NCBI GenBank assembly: GCA_004556395.1
Contig: SFHK01000013.1
Span: forward strand, 1 to 64,000
From: Clostridiales bacterium
GTDB taxonomy: Bacteria > Bacillota > Clostridia > Christensenellales > Aristaeellaceae
Length of the DNA stretch: 64,000 nt
Direction: 5' to 3'
The translations under genes and the position numbers were made by a program. The notes under the pieces were generated by a model. The model was not told the DNA's origin. It saw only the letters and a program-made list of their open reading frames with translations, and made no database searches. Below are positions 24,429 through 33,193 of the stretch, piece after piece. Each line of letters starts with the position of its first letter. Position 1 is the first letter of the stretch.

Positions 24429-25373
24429 ATGCGCGTGGTATTTATGGGCACGCCCGACTTCGCCGTGCCGTCTCTGCGGGCGCTTGAGGGCATGGATGAA
24501 GTGGAAATCGTCGGCGTGTTCACGCAGCCGGATCGCCCCGTCGGGCGCGGTCACAAGCTGGAAATGCCGCCGGTCAAGCGCGAGGCGCTGGAAAACGGTC
24601 TGAACGTATTCCAGTTCGAGCGCGTGCGTAAGCAGGAGGGTCTGGACGCGATGCGCGCGTTGAAGCCTGACCTCGTGGTCACGGCGGCGTTTGGACAGAT
24701 TCTCAGCAAAAAGCTGCTGGAAGTGCCGCGCATGGGCACGGTCAACGTGCACGCGTCACTGCTTCCCCGCCATCGCGGCGCGGCGCCGATCAACTGGTGC
24801 CTGATTCAGGGCGAAAAGGTGACCGGTGTTACCACGATGCTGACCGACGCGGGGCTCGACACGGGCGATATGCTTTTAAAAAAGGAAGTCGAAATCGGCG
24901 AGAACGAAACGGCGGGCGAGCTGACCGAGCGGCTGGCGCAGGTTGGCGCGGAGCTGCTGGCGGAGACCATTCGCCGGTACGCCGCGGGTGAAATCGCGCC
25001 CGTGAAGCAGAACGAGGCCGAAATGACCTATGAGCCGCTTCTGACGAAGGAGCTTGGCAGGATCGACTGGATGCAGGACGCGCGGACGATCGCGAATCTT
25101 GTGCGCGGCGTGAATCCGTGGCCCGGCGCGTATACGGCCGTGGACGGCGGCGTGCTCAAAATCTGGCTGGCGAAGCCGGCCGGCGTGGAGACCGACCAGA
25201 AGCCCGGCACGGTGTTCCGCGCGAGTGCGAAGGAAGGCCTGTTTGTGGCCTGCGGAAACGGCACGGTGCTGGAAATCGTCGAGATGCAGGCGCCCAACGC
25301 GAAGCGAATGAACGCAAAAACCTATCTCTCCGGCAGGAAAATCGAAATTGGAACGAGGTTTGGTGAGGAATAA
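24429..25373 (+). CDS. fmt: Methionyl-tRNA formyltransferase
   Basis: Predicted 314 residues. Formylates initiator Met-tRNA with 10-formyl-tetrahydrofolate. MRVVFMGTPDFAVPSL at the N-terminus, formyl-folate-site NVHASLLPRHRGAAPI at about 105-120 (with the N...H...D catalytic set: Asn, His and a later Asp in TDAGLDTGD), and the C-terminal OB-like tRNA-binding domain (GVNPWPGAYT onward). The start at 24429 has GGGAGGA inside the end of def. Its stop overlaps the next start by one base (TAATG). Confidence 0.97.
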   Translation: MRVVFMGTPDFAVPSLRALEGMDEVEIVGVFTQPDRPVGRGHKLEMPPVKREALENGLNVFQFERVRKQEGLDAMRALKPDLVVTAAFGQILSKKLLEVPRMGTVNVHASLLPRHRGAAPINWCLIQGEKVTGVTTMLTDAGLDTGDMLLKKEVEIGENETAGELTERLAQVGAELLAETIRRYAAGEIAPVKQNEAEMTYEPLLTKELGRIDWMQDARTIANLVRGVNPWPGAYTAVDGGVLKIWLAKPAGVETDQKPGTVFRASAKEGLFVACGNGTVLEIVEMQAPNAKRMNAKTYLSGRKIEIGTRFGEE

Positions 25374-27436
25374 TGGATAAGAAGAACAGCGGAAAGCGCT
25401 TTGACGAAAAGAAACGCGGCGACCGGAAGCCCTATGGCGAGAAGAAGAGCTTCGGCGACCGCAAGCCTTACGGCGAGAAGAAGTCGTTCGGCGACCGCAA
25501 GCCTTACGGTGAGAAGAAATCGTTCGGCGACAAGCCCTACGGCGAGAAGAAGTCCTTTGGCGATAAGCCCTACGGCGAGAAGAAGTCGTTCGGCGACCGC
25601 AAGCCTTATGGCGAGAAGAAGTCCTTCGGCGACCACAAGCCCTACGGCGAGAAGAAGTCGTTCGGCGACCGGAAGCCTTACGGCGAGAAGAAGTCCTTTG
25701 GCGATAAGCCTTACGGCGAGAAGAAGTCGTTCGGCGACCGCAAGCCTTACGGCGAGAAGAAGTCCTTTGGCGATAAGCCCTACGGCGAGAAGAAGTCCTT
25801 TGGCGATAAGCCCTACGGTGAGAAGAAGTCGTTCGGCGACCGGAAGCCCTACGGCGAAAAGAAGTCGTTCGGTGATAAGCCTTACGGTGAGAAGAAATCG
25901 TTCGGCGACCGCAAGCCTTACGGCGAGAAGAAATCCTTTGGCGAGCTCCGTCCGTATGGCGAGCGCATCAACGGCGACAAGCCCTTCCGTCCGCAGAGCG
26001 ACGTGAAGCGCCCTTTCGTGGAAAGACCGGCGGAAGCAAACGACGCGGCTTCTGAACGCCCGGTCGACCAGGAAACCCAAAAGCGTCCCGTGTCCGTGCT
26101 GGATGCGCGCCGCGTGGCGCTGAACGCGCTGGCCGACGTGAACCGCGTGGACGCGTATGCCGCGCTGGCGCTGGACAAGCGTCTGCGCGAGGCGAAGCTG
26201 TCCGGCGAGGACAGAAGACTGGCTACCTCCATCTTCTACGCGGCGGTTGAAAACCGGCTGAACATTCAGTATGTGCTGAAGGACTTCATGAAAACGAAGC
26301 CCGAGCCGGTGGTGGAGGACATTCTGCACATCGCCTGCGCGCAGATTCTGTTTATGGATCGCATCCCGGCGCATGCCGCCGTGGACGAGGCCGTGAAGCA
26401 GACGCGCGCGTTTGGCCGCGAGGAGGCGGCGGGCTTTGTGAACGGCGTGCTCCGTTCGCTTCTGCGCGCCATTGAGGCCGACGAAATCCATTATCCGGAT
26501 ACCGAGACGGAACCGATCGCGTATCTGTCCGTCAAATATTCGGTGCCGGAGAAGATCGTTCAGCGGCTGATCGACGCCTACGGCTTTGAAACCGCGGCGG
26601 AGATCGTGTCCTTCCGTCCCGCCGAGCGGCTGGAAACGGTGCGCGCGAACATGATGCGCATGGACGACGCGGCGTTCGAAGCGTTTATGACCCGCCGCGG
26701 CTGGCACTGGCGCAGGGGCACCGTGCCCGGCGCGTATCTGGTGGAGCAGGCGGGCAATCTGGCGAACGACCCGGATTATTATTCCGGCGAATTCTCCGTG
26801 CAGGGCGAAAGCTCGATGCTGGCGGCGCGCGCCGTGGAGCCGCGCCCGGGCATGACGGTGCTGGACGCCTGCGCGGCGCCCGGCGGCAAGGCGGCGCTGA
26901 TGTGCGAGATGATGCGCGGCACCGGCCGCGTGCACGCGTGGGATCTGCATGAGCATCGCGTGCAGCTGATCAAGGCCGCGGGCAAGCGGCTGCGTCTGGA
27001 CAATCTGCGCCCCGCCGAGCGCGACGCATCCGTGCGCCGCGAGGATCTGGAATGCCAGATGGACGCGGTGCTCGTCGACGCGCCCTGCTCGGGTCTGGGC
27101 GTGATGACGGACAAGCCGGATCTGAAGTATCGCGTGACCGATGAAAGTATCGAGTCGCTGAAGGCGGAGCAGAAGAAGATTCTGGACGCCTGCTCGTCCT
27201 ATGTGAAGGTGGGCGGCCTGCTGGTGTATTCCACCTGCTCGATCCTGCCGGAGGAGAACGAGAAGCAGGTGGAGGAATTCCTGCTGAACCATCCGGAGTT
27301 TAAGCCGGACGAGGGCGACGCGTGGGTTCCGGAGAAGCTGAAGCCGCGCTTCCGGAACGGCATGCTGGCGCTTCTGCCCTGCCGGGACGGCGTGGAAGGA
27401 TTTTTCATTGCGCGCATGAGGCGCGTGAGTCTGTGA
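25373..27436 (+). CDS. rsmB: 16S rRNA m5C967 methyltransferase RsmB with long repetitive N-terminal tail
   Basis: Predicted 687 residues; typical RsmB has about 430-450. Residues 1-16 are a basic lead, 17-190 are 15 copies of an 11/12-residue repeat (KPYGEKKSFGD with or without Arg/His), 191-235 are a degenerate, proline-rich linker. The enzyme follows: NusB-like RNA-binding domain (about 236-370: RRVALNALADVN, DRRLATSIFYAAVENR, HAAVDEAVKQ), then the SAM-methyltransferase domain with DACAAPGGKAA, the DAPCSGLG motif (Cys572) and YSTCS (Cys622), the two catalytic cysteines. The enzyme part is complete, so it should methylate C967 of 16S rRNA. The start is coupled to fmt by a 1-base overlap and lies before the repeats; no internal start with a good ribosome site precedes the enzyme domain, so the tail is presumably translated. 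The tail is basic and should be disordered; contact with RNA is an inference. Confidence 0.9.
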   Translation: MDKKNSGKRFDEKKRGDRKPYGEKKSFGDRKPYGEKKSFGDRKPYGEKKSFGDKPYGEKKSFGDKPYGEKKSFGDRKPYGEKKSFGDHKPYGEKKSFGDRKPYGEKKSFGDKPYGEKKSFGDRKPYGEKKSFGDKPYGEKKSFGDKPYGEKKSFGDRKPYGEKKSFGDKPYGEKKSFGDRKPYGEKKSFGELRPYGERINGDKPFRPQSDVKRPFVERPAEANDAASERPVDQETQKRPVSVLDARRVALNALADVNRVDAYAALALDKRLREAKLSGEDRRLATSIFYAAVENRLNIQYVLKDFMKTKPEPVVEDILHIACAQILFMDRIPAHAAVDEAVKQTRAFGREEAAGFVNGVLRSLLRAIEADEIHYPDTETEPIAYLSVKYSVPEKIVQRLIDAYGFETAAEIVSFRPAERLETVRANMMRMDDAAFEAFMTRRGWHWRRGTVPGAYLVEQAGNLANDPDYYSGEFSVQGESSMLAARAVEPRPGMTVLDACAAPGGKAALMCEMMRGTGRVHAWDLHEHRVQLIKAAGKRLRLDNLRPAERDASVRREDLECQMDAVLVDAPCSGLGVMTDKPDLKYRVTDESIESLKAEQKKILDACSSYVKVGGLLVYSTCSILPEENEKQVEEFLLNHPEFKPDEGDAWVPEKLKPRFRNGMLALLPCRDGVEGFFIARMRRVSL
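25421..25942 (+). repeat. 15 tandem 33/36-bp coding repeats in rsmB
   Basis: Fifteen units, each encoding D(R/H)KPYGEKKSFG (36 bp, 9 units: 1,2,3,6,7,8,10,13,15) or DKPYGEKKSFG (33 bp, 6 units: 4,5,9,11,12,14). The amino-acid core is identical in all 15, while synonymous codons vary (TCG/TCC/AGC for Ser, TTC/TTT for Phe, GGC/GGT, GAC/GAT). From the second to the tenth unit the Ser codon nearly alternates TCG and TCC, which suggests duplication of unit pairs. No spacers, so this is not a CRISPR array. Confidence 0.95.
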
Positions 27437-28491
27437 TGAGTGAGAAAAACGAACTGCTGAGCCTGCGCTATGAGGAGCTGGAAAGCCTGATCACGGCGAT
27501 GGGCGAGGGAAAATTTCGGGCGAAGCAGGTTTTCGAGTGGCTGAAGCGCGGCGCGGACTTTGACGAGATGACGAATCTCTCAAAGGCGCTGCGCGAGAAG
27601 TTTCGGGAAACCTGCCTGGCCAATCCCGTGACCATTCACGAAAGCATCACCTCCAAGCTGGACGGCACCGAGAAGTATCTGTACGAGCTGCCGGACGGCA
27701 ACCTGATTGAGGGCGTGCGCATGCGCTATCATTACGGCGACACGCTCTGCCTGTCCACGCAGGTGGGCTGCCGGATGGGCTGCGCGTTCTGCGCGTCCAC
27801 GCTGGAAGGCTGCGTGCGTTCGCTTACGCCGGGCGAAATGCTCGGGCAGGTGATCGCCGTGAATCGGCGCATCGAGCCGGAGGGCGCGCGCGTACATAAC
27901 ATCGTTCTGATGGGCAGCGGCGAACCGATGGACAACTACGACAACGTGGTCAAGTTCCTGCGGCTGCTGAACGACCCGCGCGGGCTGGGGCTTTCGCTCC
28001 GGAACGTATCCCTGTCCACCTGCGGGCTGGTGCCGAACATGAAGCGCTTCGCGGACGAGGGACTGCCGGTCACGCTGTCGGTTTCGCTGCACGCGCCCAA
28101 CGACGAGGTGCGCAAAAAGCTGATGCCGGTGGCCAACGCCTATTCGATGGACGAGCTTCTGACCGCCTGCCGGCTGTATATTCAAAAGACCGGGCGGCGC
28201 GTGATCTTCGAATACGCGCTGGTGCGCGGCGTGAACGCCGACCTTGCCTGCGCGGACGAGCTGGCGGCAAGACTGCGCGGCATGCAATGCCACGTGAATC
28301 TGATTCCGCTTAACGATGTGAAGGAGCGGAACCTGCTGGGGCCGACGGAGGAAATGATTTCGGCGTTCCAGAAGCGGCTGGAAGACCGGCATATTTCGGT
28401 CACGCGCCGCCGCGAGATGGGCGACGATATTCAGGGAGCGTGCGGGCAGCTGCGCCGTTCCCGTCTTTCACAGGAATCATACGGAGGGTGA
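27436..28491 (+). CDS. rlmN: Dual-specificity rRNA/tRNA m2A methyltransferase RlmN
   Basis: Predicted 351 residues. Radical-SAM enzyme that methylates A2503 of 23S rRNA and A37 of some tRNAs. Iron-sulfur motif CRMGCAFC (Cys112, Cys116, Cys119), the GSGEPMDNYDN SAM-binding segment, SVSLHAPND, and the methyl-carrier Cys336 in GACGQL. Complete. ATG overlaps the rsmB stop by one base (TGATG), which implies coupling. Confidence 0.96.
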   Translation: MSEKNELLSLRYEELESLITAMGEGKFRAKQVFEWLKRGADFDEMTNLSKALREKFRETCLANPVTIHESITSKLDGTEKYLYELPDGNLIEGVRMRYHYGDTLCLSTQVGCRMGCAFCASTLEGCVRSLTPGEMLGQVIAVNRRIEPEGARVHNIVLMGSGEPMDNYDNVVKFLRLLNDPRGLGLSLRNVSLSTCGLVPNMKRFADEGLPVTLSVSLHAPNDEVRKKLMPVANAYSMDELLTACRLYIQKTGRRVIFEYALVRGVNADLACADELAARLRGMQCHVNLIPLNDVKERNLLGPTEEMISAFQKRLEDRHISVTRRREMGDDIQGACGQLRRSRLSQESYGG

Positions 28492-28493
28492 CT

Positions 28494-29219
28494 ATGAAGG
28501 TATACTGCGCGACCAACATCGGATGTGTGCGAACTCTGAACGAGGATTCCTACTACATGCCCGTGGACGGTCAGAAATTCATGGCCGTCGCCGACGGCAT
28601 GGGCGGGCACCGCGCCGGGGAAATCGCCAGCCGCATGGCGGTGCGCATTTTTTCCGAGATTCTTCAGCAGGAAAAGGCTCCGTCGCCCGAAAGACTGCGC
28701 TACGCGTTCAACAAGGCCAACCGGGACGTATATCTGGAATCCGAGCGCGACAGCGCCAAGCGCGGCATGGGCACGACGATGACCGGATTGTGGTTCGGCG
28801 AGAGCGACGTGCTGCTGGGTCACGTGGGCGACAGCCGCGCCTATCGGCTGCGAAACGGAAAAATCGAGCGGCTGTCCAACGACCATTCCTATGTGGAGGA
28901 GCTGGTTCGAAGCGGCGTGATCACGCCGGAGATGGCGCTCAACCATCCGCAGCGCAATGTGATTACGCGCTCCATCGGCCCGTGGCCGCGCGTGGAGGCG
29001 GACATTGCGCGCTTTGACGTACAGAAGGGCGACGTGTGGCTTCTGTGCACGGACGGGCTGACGCGCTACGTGCCGGACAGCGATCTGGAGCTGGCGCTGA
29101 ATTCGCCCAACCCGCGCAACGAGCAGGTGGGCGCGCTGATCAACGCGGCGCTTCAGCGCGGCGGCGCGGACAACATTACCGTGATGCTGGTGACCGGAGA
29201 GGGGGACGCCCATGAATAA
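28494..29219 (+). CDS. prpC: PP2C-type Ser/Thr protein phosphatase
   Basis: Predicted 241 residues. Metal-dependent phosphatase that reverses the action of the adjacent PASTA kinase. Motifs: N-terminal NIGCVRTLNEDSYY, metal-binding DGMGGHRAGEIAS (about 32-45), GDSRAYRLR, LCTDGLTRYVPD and GGADNITVMLV. Ribosome site ACGGAGGG; overlaps prkC by 8 bases. Confidence 0.95.
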   Translation: MKVYCATNIGCVRTLNEDSYYMPVDGQKFMAVADGMGGHRAGEIASRMAVRIFSEILQQEKAPSPERLRYAFNKANRDVYLESERDSAKRGMGTTMTGLWFGESDVLLGHVGDSRAYRLRNGKIERLSNDHSYVEELVRSGVITPEMALNHPQRNVITRSIGPWPRVEADIARFDVQKGDVWLLCTDGLTRYVPDSDLELALNSPNPRNEQVGALINAALQRGGADNITVMLVTGEGDAHE

Positions 29220-31029
29220 GGTCGTCTCCGGCCGGTATCGCATTCTGGGCATCATTGGAACCGGCGGCATGGCGGTGGTATACCGCGCGTGGGATGAAAT
29301 CAAAAAATGCGAGGTGGCGCTGAAGGTTCTGCGCCCCGAATTTGAGGCGGACCGGGAATTTGTGCGCCGGTTCGATCACGAGGCGATTGCCGCCTCGAAA
29401 ATGTCGCATGAGAACATCGTGAAGATGTACGGCGTGGGCATCGACGGCGACATGCGCTATATCGTCATGGAGTACGTCGACGGCTCTACGCTCAAGGACA
29501 TCATCCGCAGGGAAGGGCGCATCACGCCGGCGAAGGCGGTGCGCTACGCGCTGAAGATTCTGGCGGCGCTCGACCATGCCCACAAAAACAACATCATTCA
29601 CCGCGACATCAAGCCGCAGAACATCCTTGTCGACCGAAACGGAACCGTGAAGGTGGCGGATTTCGGCATCGCGCGGCTGGTCAACGCGGCGACGGGCACG
29701 ATTTCGGACACGAAAACCGCGCTTGGCTCCGTGCACTATGTGTCGCCCGAGCAGGCCAGCGGCGAGCACGCGGACGCGAAGAGCGATTTGTATTCGCTGG
29801 GCGTGGTGCTGTATGAAATGCTGACCGGCACCGTGCCCTTCGACGGCGAAACGGCGGTTGCCGTGGCGCTCAAGCAGGTGAAGGAAAAGCCGCGCAGCAT
29901 GCGCTCATATCACAGGGATATTTCCCGCGGTCTGGACGAGGTGGTTCAGAAGGCGCTGGAAAAGAAACCGGAGGATCGCTATCAGACGGCGGCGGAGATG
30001 GCGCACGACCTGAAGCGCGCGCTGCGCATGCCGGGCGGCGGCTTCATTGCCGGGCTGGACGAGGGCTACAACGGCGATTCCACGCAGGGCGCGATTCGGC
30101 AGTATATGCAGACGAAGGGATTGAACCTTCTGCTGGCGCTGCTCGCCTGTGTGACGGTGCTGGCGATTGTGTCCATCGGCGTGGTGAAGATTTCCGACAT
30201 CCTGTACGGCGTGGACATTCCGAACGTGACCGGATACACGCAGGAAATGGCGGAGCAGATTCTGTATAACTACGAACTGGAACCCAACGTGATCGAGATT
30301 TACGACGATAATGTGGCGGCGGGCGACGTCGTGATGCAGGTGCCGGAGAAAGGCGCGCGCGGACGGCGAAACGACAAAGTGGATATGTACGTAAGTCTGG
30401 GCTCCGTGCCGGTCGCGCTGCCGAACACCGAGGGCATGACGCTGGCCGACGCGCGCAGCACGCTGTCTCTGAGCGGCTTCGACCGGCTGAACGAGGAATA
30501 CGTCGTCGTTTCCGACAAGCCGGTGGACACGATCATTTCGCAGGAGCCGAACGACGGCACGGCGCAGCTGGGGCAGATCATCACGCTGAAGATCAACAGC
30601 GTGGAGATTCCCACGCCGCAGCTCATCGGCAAGCTCAGCGGCGACGCGGAAATGCAGCTGAGCAGCGTGGGACTGAAGCTGGGCGACGTATCGACCGGCT
30701 ATTCGCTGGACGACCCGTCGGACACCGTCATTGCGCAATATCCGCTGGTGGGCACGCCGCTGGTGCGCGGAAGCAAGGTGAACATCACCGTTTCGCTGCC
30801 CAATCCCACGGTGTATTACGCGAAGTACACGGTGTTTGTGCCGCTGAAGATGAACGTGCGCGTGGAAATGACGACGCCGTCGGGCAAGACTGAGGAAATC
30901 TTTAACGACACGGTGAACGCCGACGAGCACATGGATCTTGAAATGAAGAGCGAGGAAGAGGGCGTACATGTCGTTTCCGTCTATTTTGACGGGGAGCTGC
31001 ATGAGAGCGAAAACGTGGAGTTCAAATGA
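29212..31029 (+). CDS. prkC: PASTA-domain Ser/Thr protein kinase
   Basis: Predicted 605 residues. Membrane kinase sensing cell-wall fragments. Cytosolic kinase domain 1-270 with GTGGMAVVY (16-24), catalytic Lys38, HRDIKPQN (130-137), DFG (150-152) and SPEQ; one membrane helix (about 304-326); then three extracellular PASTA repeats (about 335-402, 403-475, 476-545) and a final beta-rich segment (about 545-605). It is the partner of prpC, with which it overlaps by 8 bases; rsgA overlaps its end by 4. Confidence 0.95.
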   Translation: MNKVVSGRYRILGIIGTGGMAVVYRAWDEIKKCEVALKVLRPEFEADREFVRRFDHEAIAASKMSHENIVKMYGVGIDGDMRYIVMEYVDGSTLKDIIRREGRITPAKAVRYALKILAALDHAHKNNIIHRDIKPQNILVDRNGTVKVADFGIARLVNAATGTISDTKTALGSVHYVSPEQASGEHADAKSDLYSLGVVLYEMLTGTVPFDGETAVAVALKQVKEKPRSMRSYHRDISRGLDEVVQKALEKKPEDRYQTAAEMAHDLKRALRMPGGGFIAGLDEGYNGDSTQGAIRQYMQTKGLNLLLALLACVTVLAIVSIGVVKISDILYGVDIPNVTGYTQEMAEQILYNYELEPNVIEIYDDNVAAGDVVMQVPEKGARGRRNDKVDMYVSLGSVPVALPNTEGMTLADARSTLSLSGFDRLNEEYVVVSDKPVDTIISQEPNDGTAQLGQIITLKINSVEIPTPQLIGKLSGDAEMQLSSVGLKLGDVSTGYSLDDPSDTVIAQYPLVGTPLVRGSKVNITVSLPNPTVYYAKYTVFVPLKMNVRVEMTTPSGKTEEIFNDTVNADEHMDLEMKSEEEGVHVVSVYFDGELHESENVEFK

Positions 31030-31910
31030 TGAACAGGGGAACGATACTGCGCGGAATCGGCGGGTTCTATACGGTGCTGGACGATGAGGGACGGTCGTAT
31101 ACGCTGCGCGCGCAGGGGAAAATCCGCAAGGAGCGGCTGACGCCGCTGGTGGGCGACGAGGTGGAGTTCGCGCCCGGCGAGGACGGGGAGGACGGCTGGC
31201 TGACGGCCATCCGTCCGAGAAGAAACGCCTTTGTGCGCCCGGCGGTGGCGAACATCGATGAAATCGTGATTGTGGCGGCCGCCGCGTCGCCCAAGGCGGA
31301 TCCGCTTCTGATCGACCGCATGCTGATCGCTGCGCAGAAAGCCGGGGTAGCCGCGTGCGTATGCGTGACGAAAACCGATCTGGACGGCGAGGCCGCCGAG
31401 TCGCTTCTGCGGCAGTACGCCGGCGCGGGCGTATTTGAGGCGCGCACGTGCGTGCGGACGGGCGAGGGCGTTGAGACGCTGAAAGACCATCTTTGTGGAA
31501 AGACGCACGCGTTCACCGGGCAGTCCGGCGCGGGCAAGTCCAGCCTGATCAACGCGCTGTACGGCTTTGAGCTGGAAACGGGCGGCGTTTCGCGCAAGAT
31601 TGAGCGCGGAAAGCACACGACCCGCCGCTGCGAGCTGATTCCGGTGGAGGGCGGCGGCCGGGTGCTGGACACGCCGGGCTTCAGTCTTCTGGAAACGGAG
31701 CTGATCGAGCCGCGCCTGCTGGAAGAGCAGTACGCCGAGTTCCGACCCTACGCGGGGCAGTGCCGCTTTGTGCCGTGCTATCATATAACCGAGCCGGACT
31801 GCGCCGTGCTGCGCGCGCTCCGTGACGGGAAAATTGCGCCCGAACGCTACGAACGATACCGGGAACTGCTGAACGAAATGAAGGAAAGGTGGAAAAACCG
31901 ATATGATTAA
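31026..31910 (+). CDS. rsgA: Ribosome small-subunit-dependent GTPase RsgA
   Basis: Predicted 294 residues. Checks late 30S assembly. OB fold first (about 1-70), then a circularly permuted GTPase: G4 TKTD (115-118) precedes G1 GQSGAGKSS (165-173) and G3 DTPG; C-terminal zinc site with Cys and His in CRFVPCYHITEPDC. Complete. The ATG overlaps the prkC stop (ATGA); another ATG one codon later is possible. Confidence 0.95.
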   Translation: MMNRGTILRGIGGFYTVLDDEGRSYTLRAQGKIRKERLTPLVGDEVEFAPGEDGEDGWLTAIRPRRNAFVRPAVANIDEIVIVAAAASPKADPLLIDRMLIAAQKAGVAACVCVTKTDLDGEAAESLLRQYAGAGVFEARTCVRTGEGVETLKDHLCGKTHAFTGQSGAGKSSLINALYGFELETGGVSRKIERGKHTTRRCELIPVEGGGRVLDTPGFSLLETELIEPRLLEEQYAEFRPYAGQCRFVPCYHITEPDCAVLRALRDGKIAPERYERYRELLNEMKERWKNRYD

Positions 31911-32562
31911 GGTGGCTCCTTCGATGCTCGCGGCCGATTACATGCATCTGGATTCGGAAATCGACAAGGTCGTCGCGTCCGGCGCGGACGTGCTGCACTA
32001 CGATGTGATGGACGGAACGTTTGTGCCGGGCATCACCTTCGGTCAGGGCATTCTGAAGATGGTCGCGAAAAAGCCCATTCCCATGGACGTGCATCTGATG
32101 ATCGCAAACCCGATCAAGCATGTGCGCGAGTTTGCCGAGGCGGGCGCGAAGTATATCACCGTGCATCAGGAAGCGGCGAATTTTGAACTCAGGGACACGC
32201 TGCGCGCGATTCGCGAGGCGGGCTGTCTGGCAGGCGTATCGGTGAAGCCGTTTACGTCGGTGGACGCGATTGCGGATGTGCTGAATGAAGTCGATCTGAT
32301 TCTGATTATGACGGTCGAGCCCGGCAAGGGCGGCCAGAAGCTGATTCCGTTCACCGTGGACAAGGTGCGTCAGGTGCGTGAAATGTGCAAAAAAGCGGGC
32401 GTGAACCCGGTGATCGAGGTGGATGGCGGCGTGAATCTGGAGACCGCGCATCTCGTGACGGAAGCGGGCGCGCAGATGCTGGTGGCCGGTTCGGCGTTTT
32501 TCAAGGCGCAGGATCCCGCCGAGTTTGTGAAGGCGCTCAAGGCCATGCCGCAGGCGGAATAA
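31903..32562 (+). CDS. rpe: Ribulose-phosphate 3-epimerase
   Basis: Predicted 219 residues. Interconverts ribulose 5-phosphate and xylulose 5-phosphate. TIM-barrel landmarks: PSMLAADYMHL, HYDVMDGTFVPGITFG (metal-binding His/Asp), DVHLMIANP, MTVEPGKGGQK and EVDGGVN with the catalytic Asp. Overlaps rsgA by 8 bases, the usual place in Firmicutes. Confidence 0.96.
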   Translation: MIKVAPSMLAADYMHLDSEIDKVVASGADVLHYDVMDGTFVPGITFGQGILKMVAKKPIPMDVHLMIANPIKHVREFAEAGAKYITVHQEAANFELRDTLRAIREAGCLAGVSVKPFTSVDAIADVLNEVDLILIMTVEPGKGGQKLIPFTVDKVRQVREMCKKAGVNPVIEVDGGVNLETAHLVTEAGAQMLVAGSAFFKAQDPAEFVKALKAMPQAE

Positions 32563-32602
32563 ACCTGCGAAGCAATACTTGACAGAGAAGGAGAAAACGG
32601 AC

Positions 32603-33193
32603 ATGGAAGCACTGAAGCAAAGGATTCGCACGAGTGGGCGCGCGCTCAATAGCCAGGTGCTGCTGGTGGACATGTTTCTGAACAATCAGGTGGACTGCGC
32701 TCTGATGGACGAAATCGGCGAGGAATTCAAGCGCCTGTTTGAAGCGGAGGGCGTGACGAAGGTCGTTACCATCGAGTCCAGCGGCATCGCTCCGGCGGCC
32801 ATGACGTCGCTTCGCATGGGCGTTCCGATGATCATTCTCAAAAAGGCGACGTCGGTCATCCTGTCGGACGGCATTCTGCAGACGGAGGTTTTCTCATTCA
32901 CGAAGCGCACGTCCTATCAGCTGACGCTGAAAACGGAGTTCATTCAGCCCGGCGAGCGCGTGCTGCTGATCGACGATTTTCTGGCCAACGGCGAGGCGGC
33001 CATGGGCGCGTCCAAGCTGATCGAGCGCGCGGGCGGCAAGGTCGTGGGCATCGGCGCGGTGATTTCCAAGAACTTCCAGCCCGGCATGCAGCGCCTGAAG
33101 GAAGCGGGCTACAACGTGAAGAGTCTGGCGGAGATCGTGAACATGGGCGAGGGCTTTGTGGAATTCGCAGACAATGAAGGGGAGAAGGCCTGA
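32603..33193 (+). CDS. xpt: Xanthine phosphoribosyltransferase
   Basis: Predicted 196 residues. Purine salvage: xanthine plus PRPP to XMP. Motifs: N-terminal MEALKQRI, ESSGIAPA, SYQLTLKTEF and the PRPP loop VLLIDDFLANGEA. The start at 32603 has AAGGAG upstream (8 upstream in-frame codons rejected). Only 40 bases separate it from rpe, so no purine riboswitch precedes it here, unlike Bacillus xpt. Its stop overlaps the next start by one base. Confidence 0.92.
   Translation: MEALKQRIRTSGRALNSQVLLVDMFLNNQVDCALMDEIGEEFKRLFEAEGVTKVVTIESSGIAPAAMTSLRMGVPMIILKKATSVILSDGILQTEVFSFTKRTSYQLTLKTEFIQPGERVLLIDDFLANGEAAMGASKLIERAGGKVVGIGAVISKNFQPGMQRLKEAGYNVKSLAEIVNMGEGFVEFADNEGEKA

Noticed and set aside
25421..25942. 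CRISPR array
   Set aside because: Units are contiguous, 33 or 36 bp, without unique spacers, and encode a conserved peptide in frame.
25401..26006. Repetitive open frame (SATASLTARR-like) in another frame of rsmB
   Set aside because: Repeat lengths are multiples of three, so every frame shows a repeat; only the rsmB frame continues into an enzyme.
32563..32602. Purine riboswitch before xpt
   Set aside because: Only 40 bases separate rpe and xpt, too short for the aptamer and expression platform.
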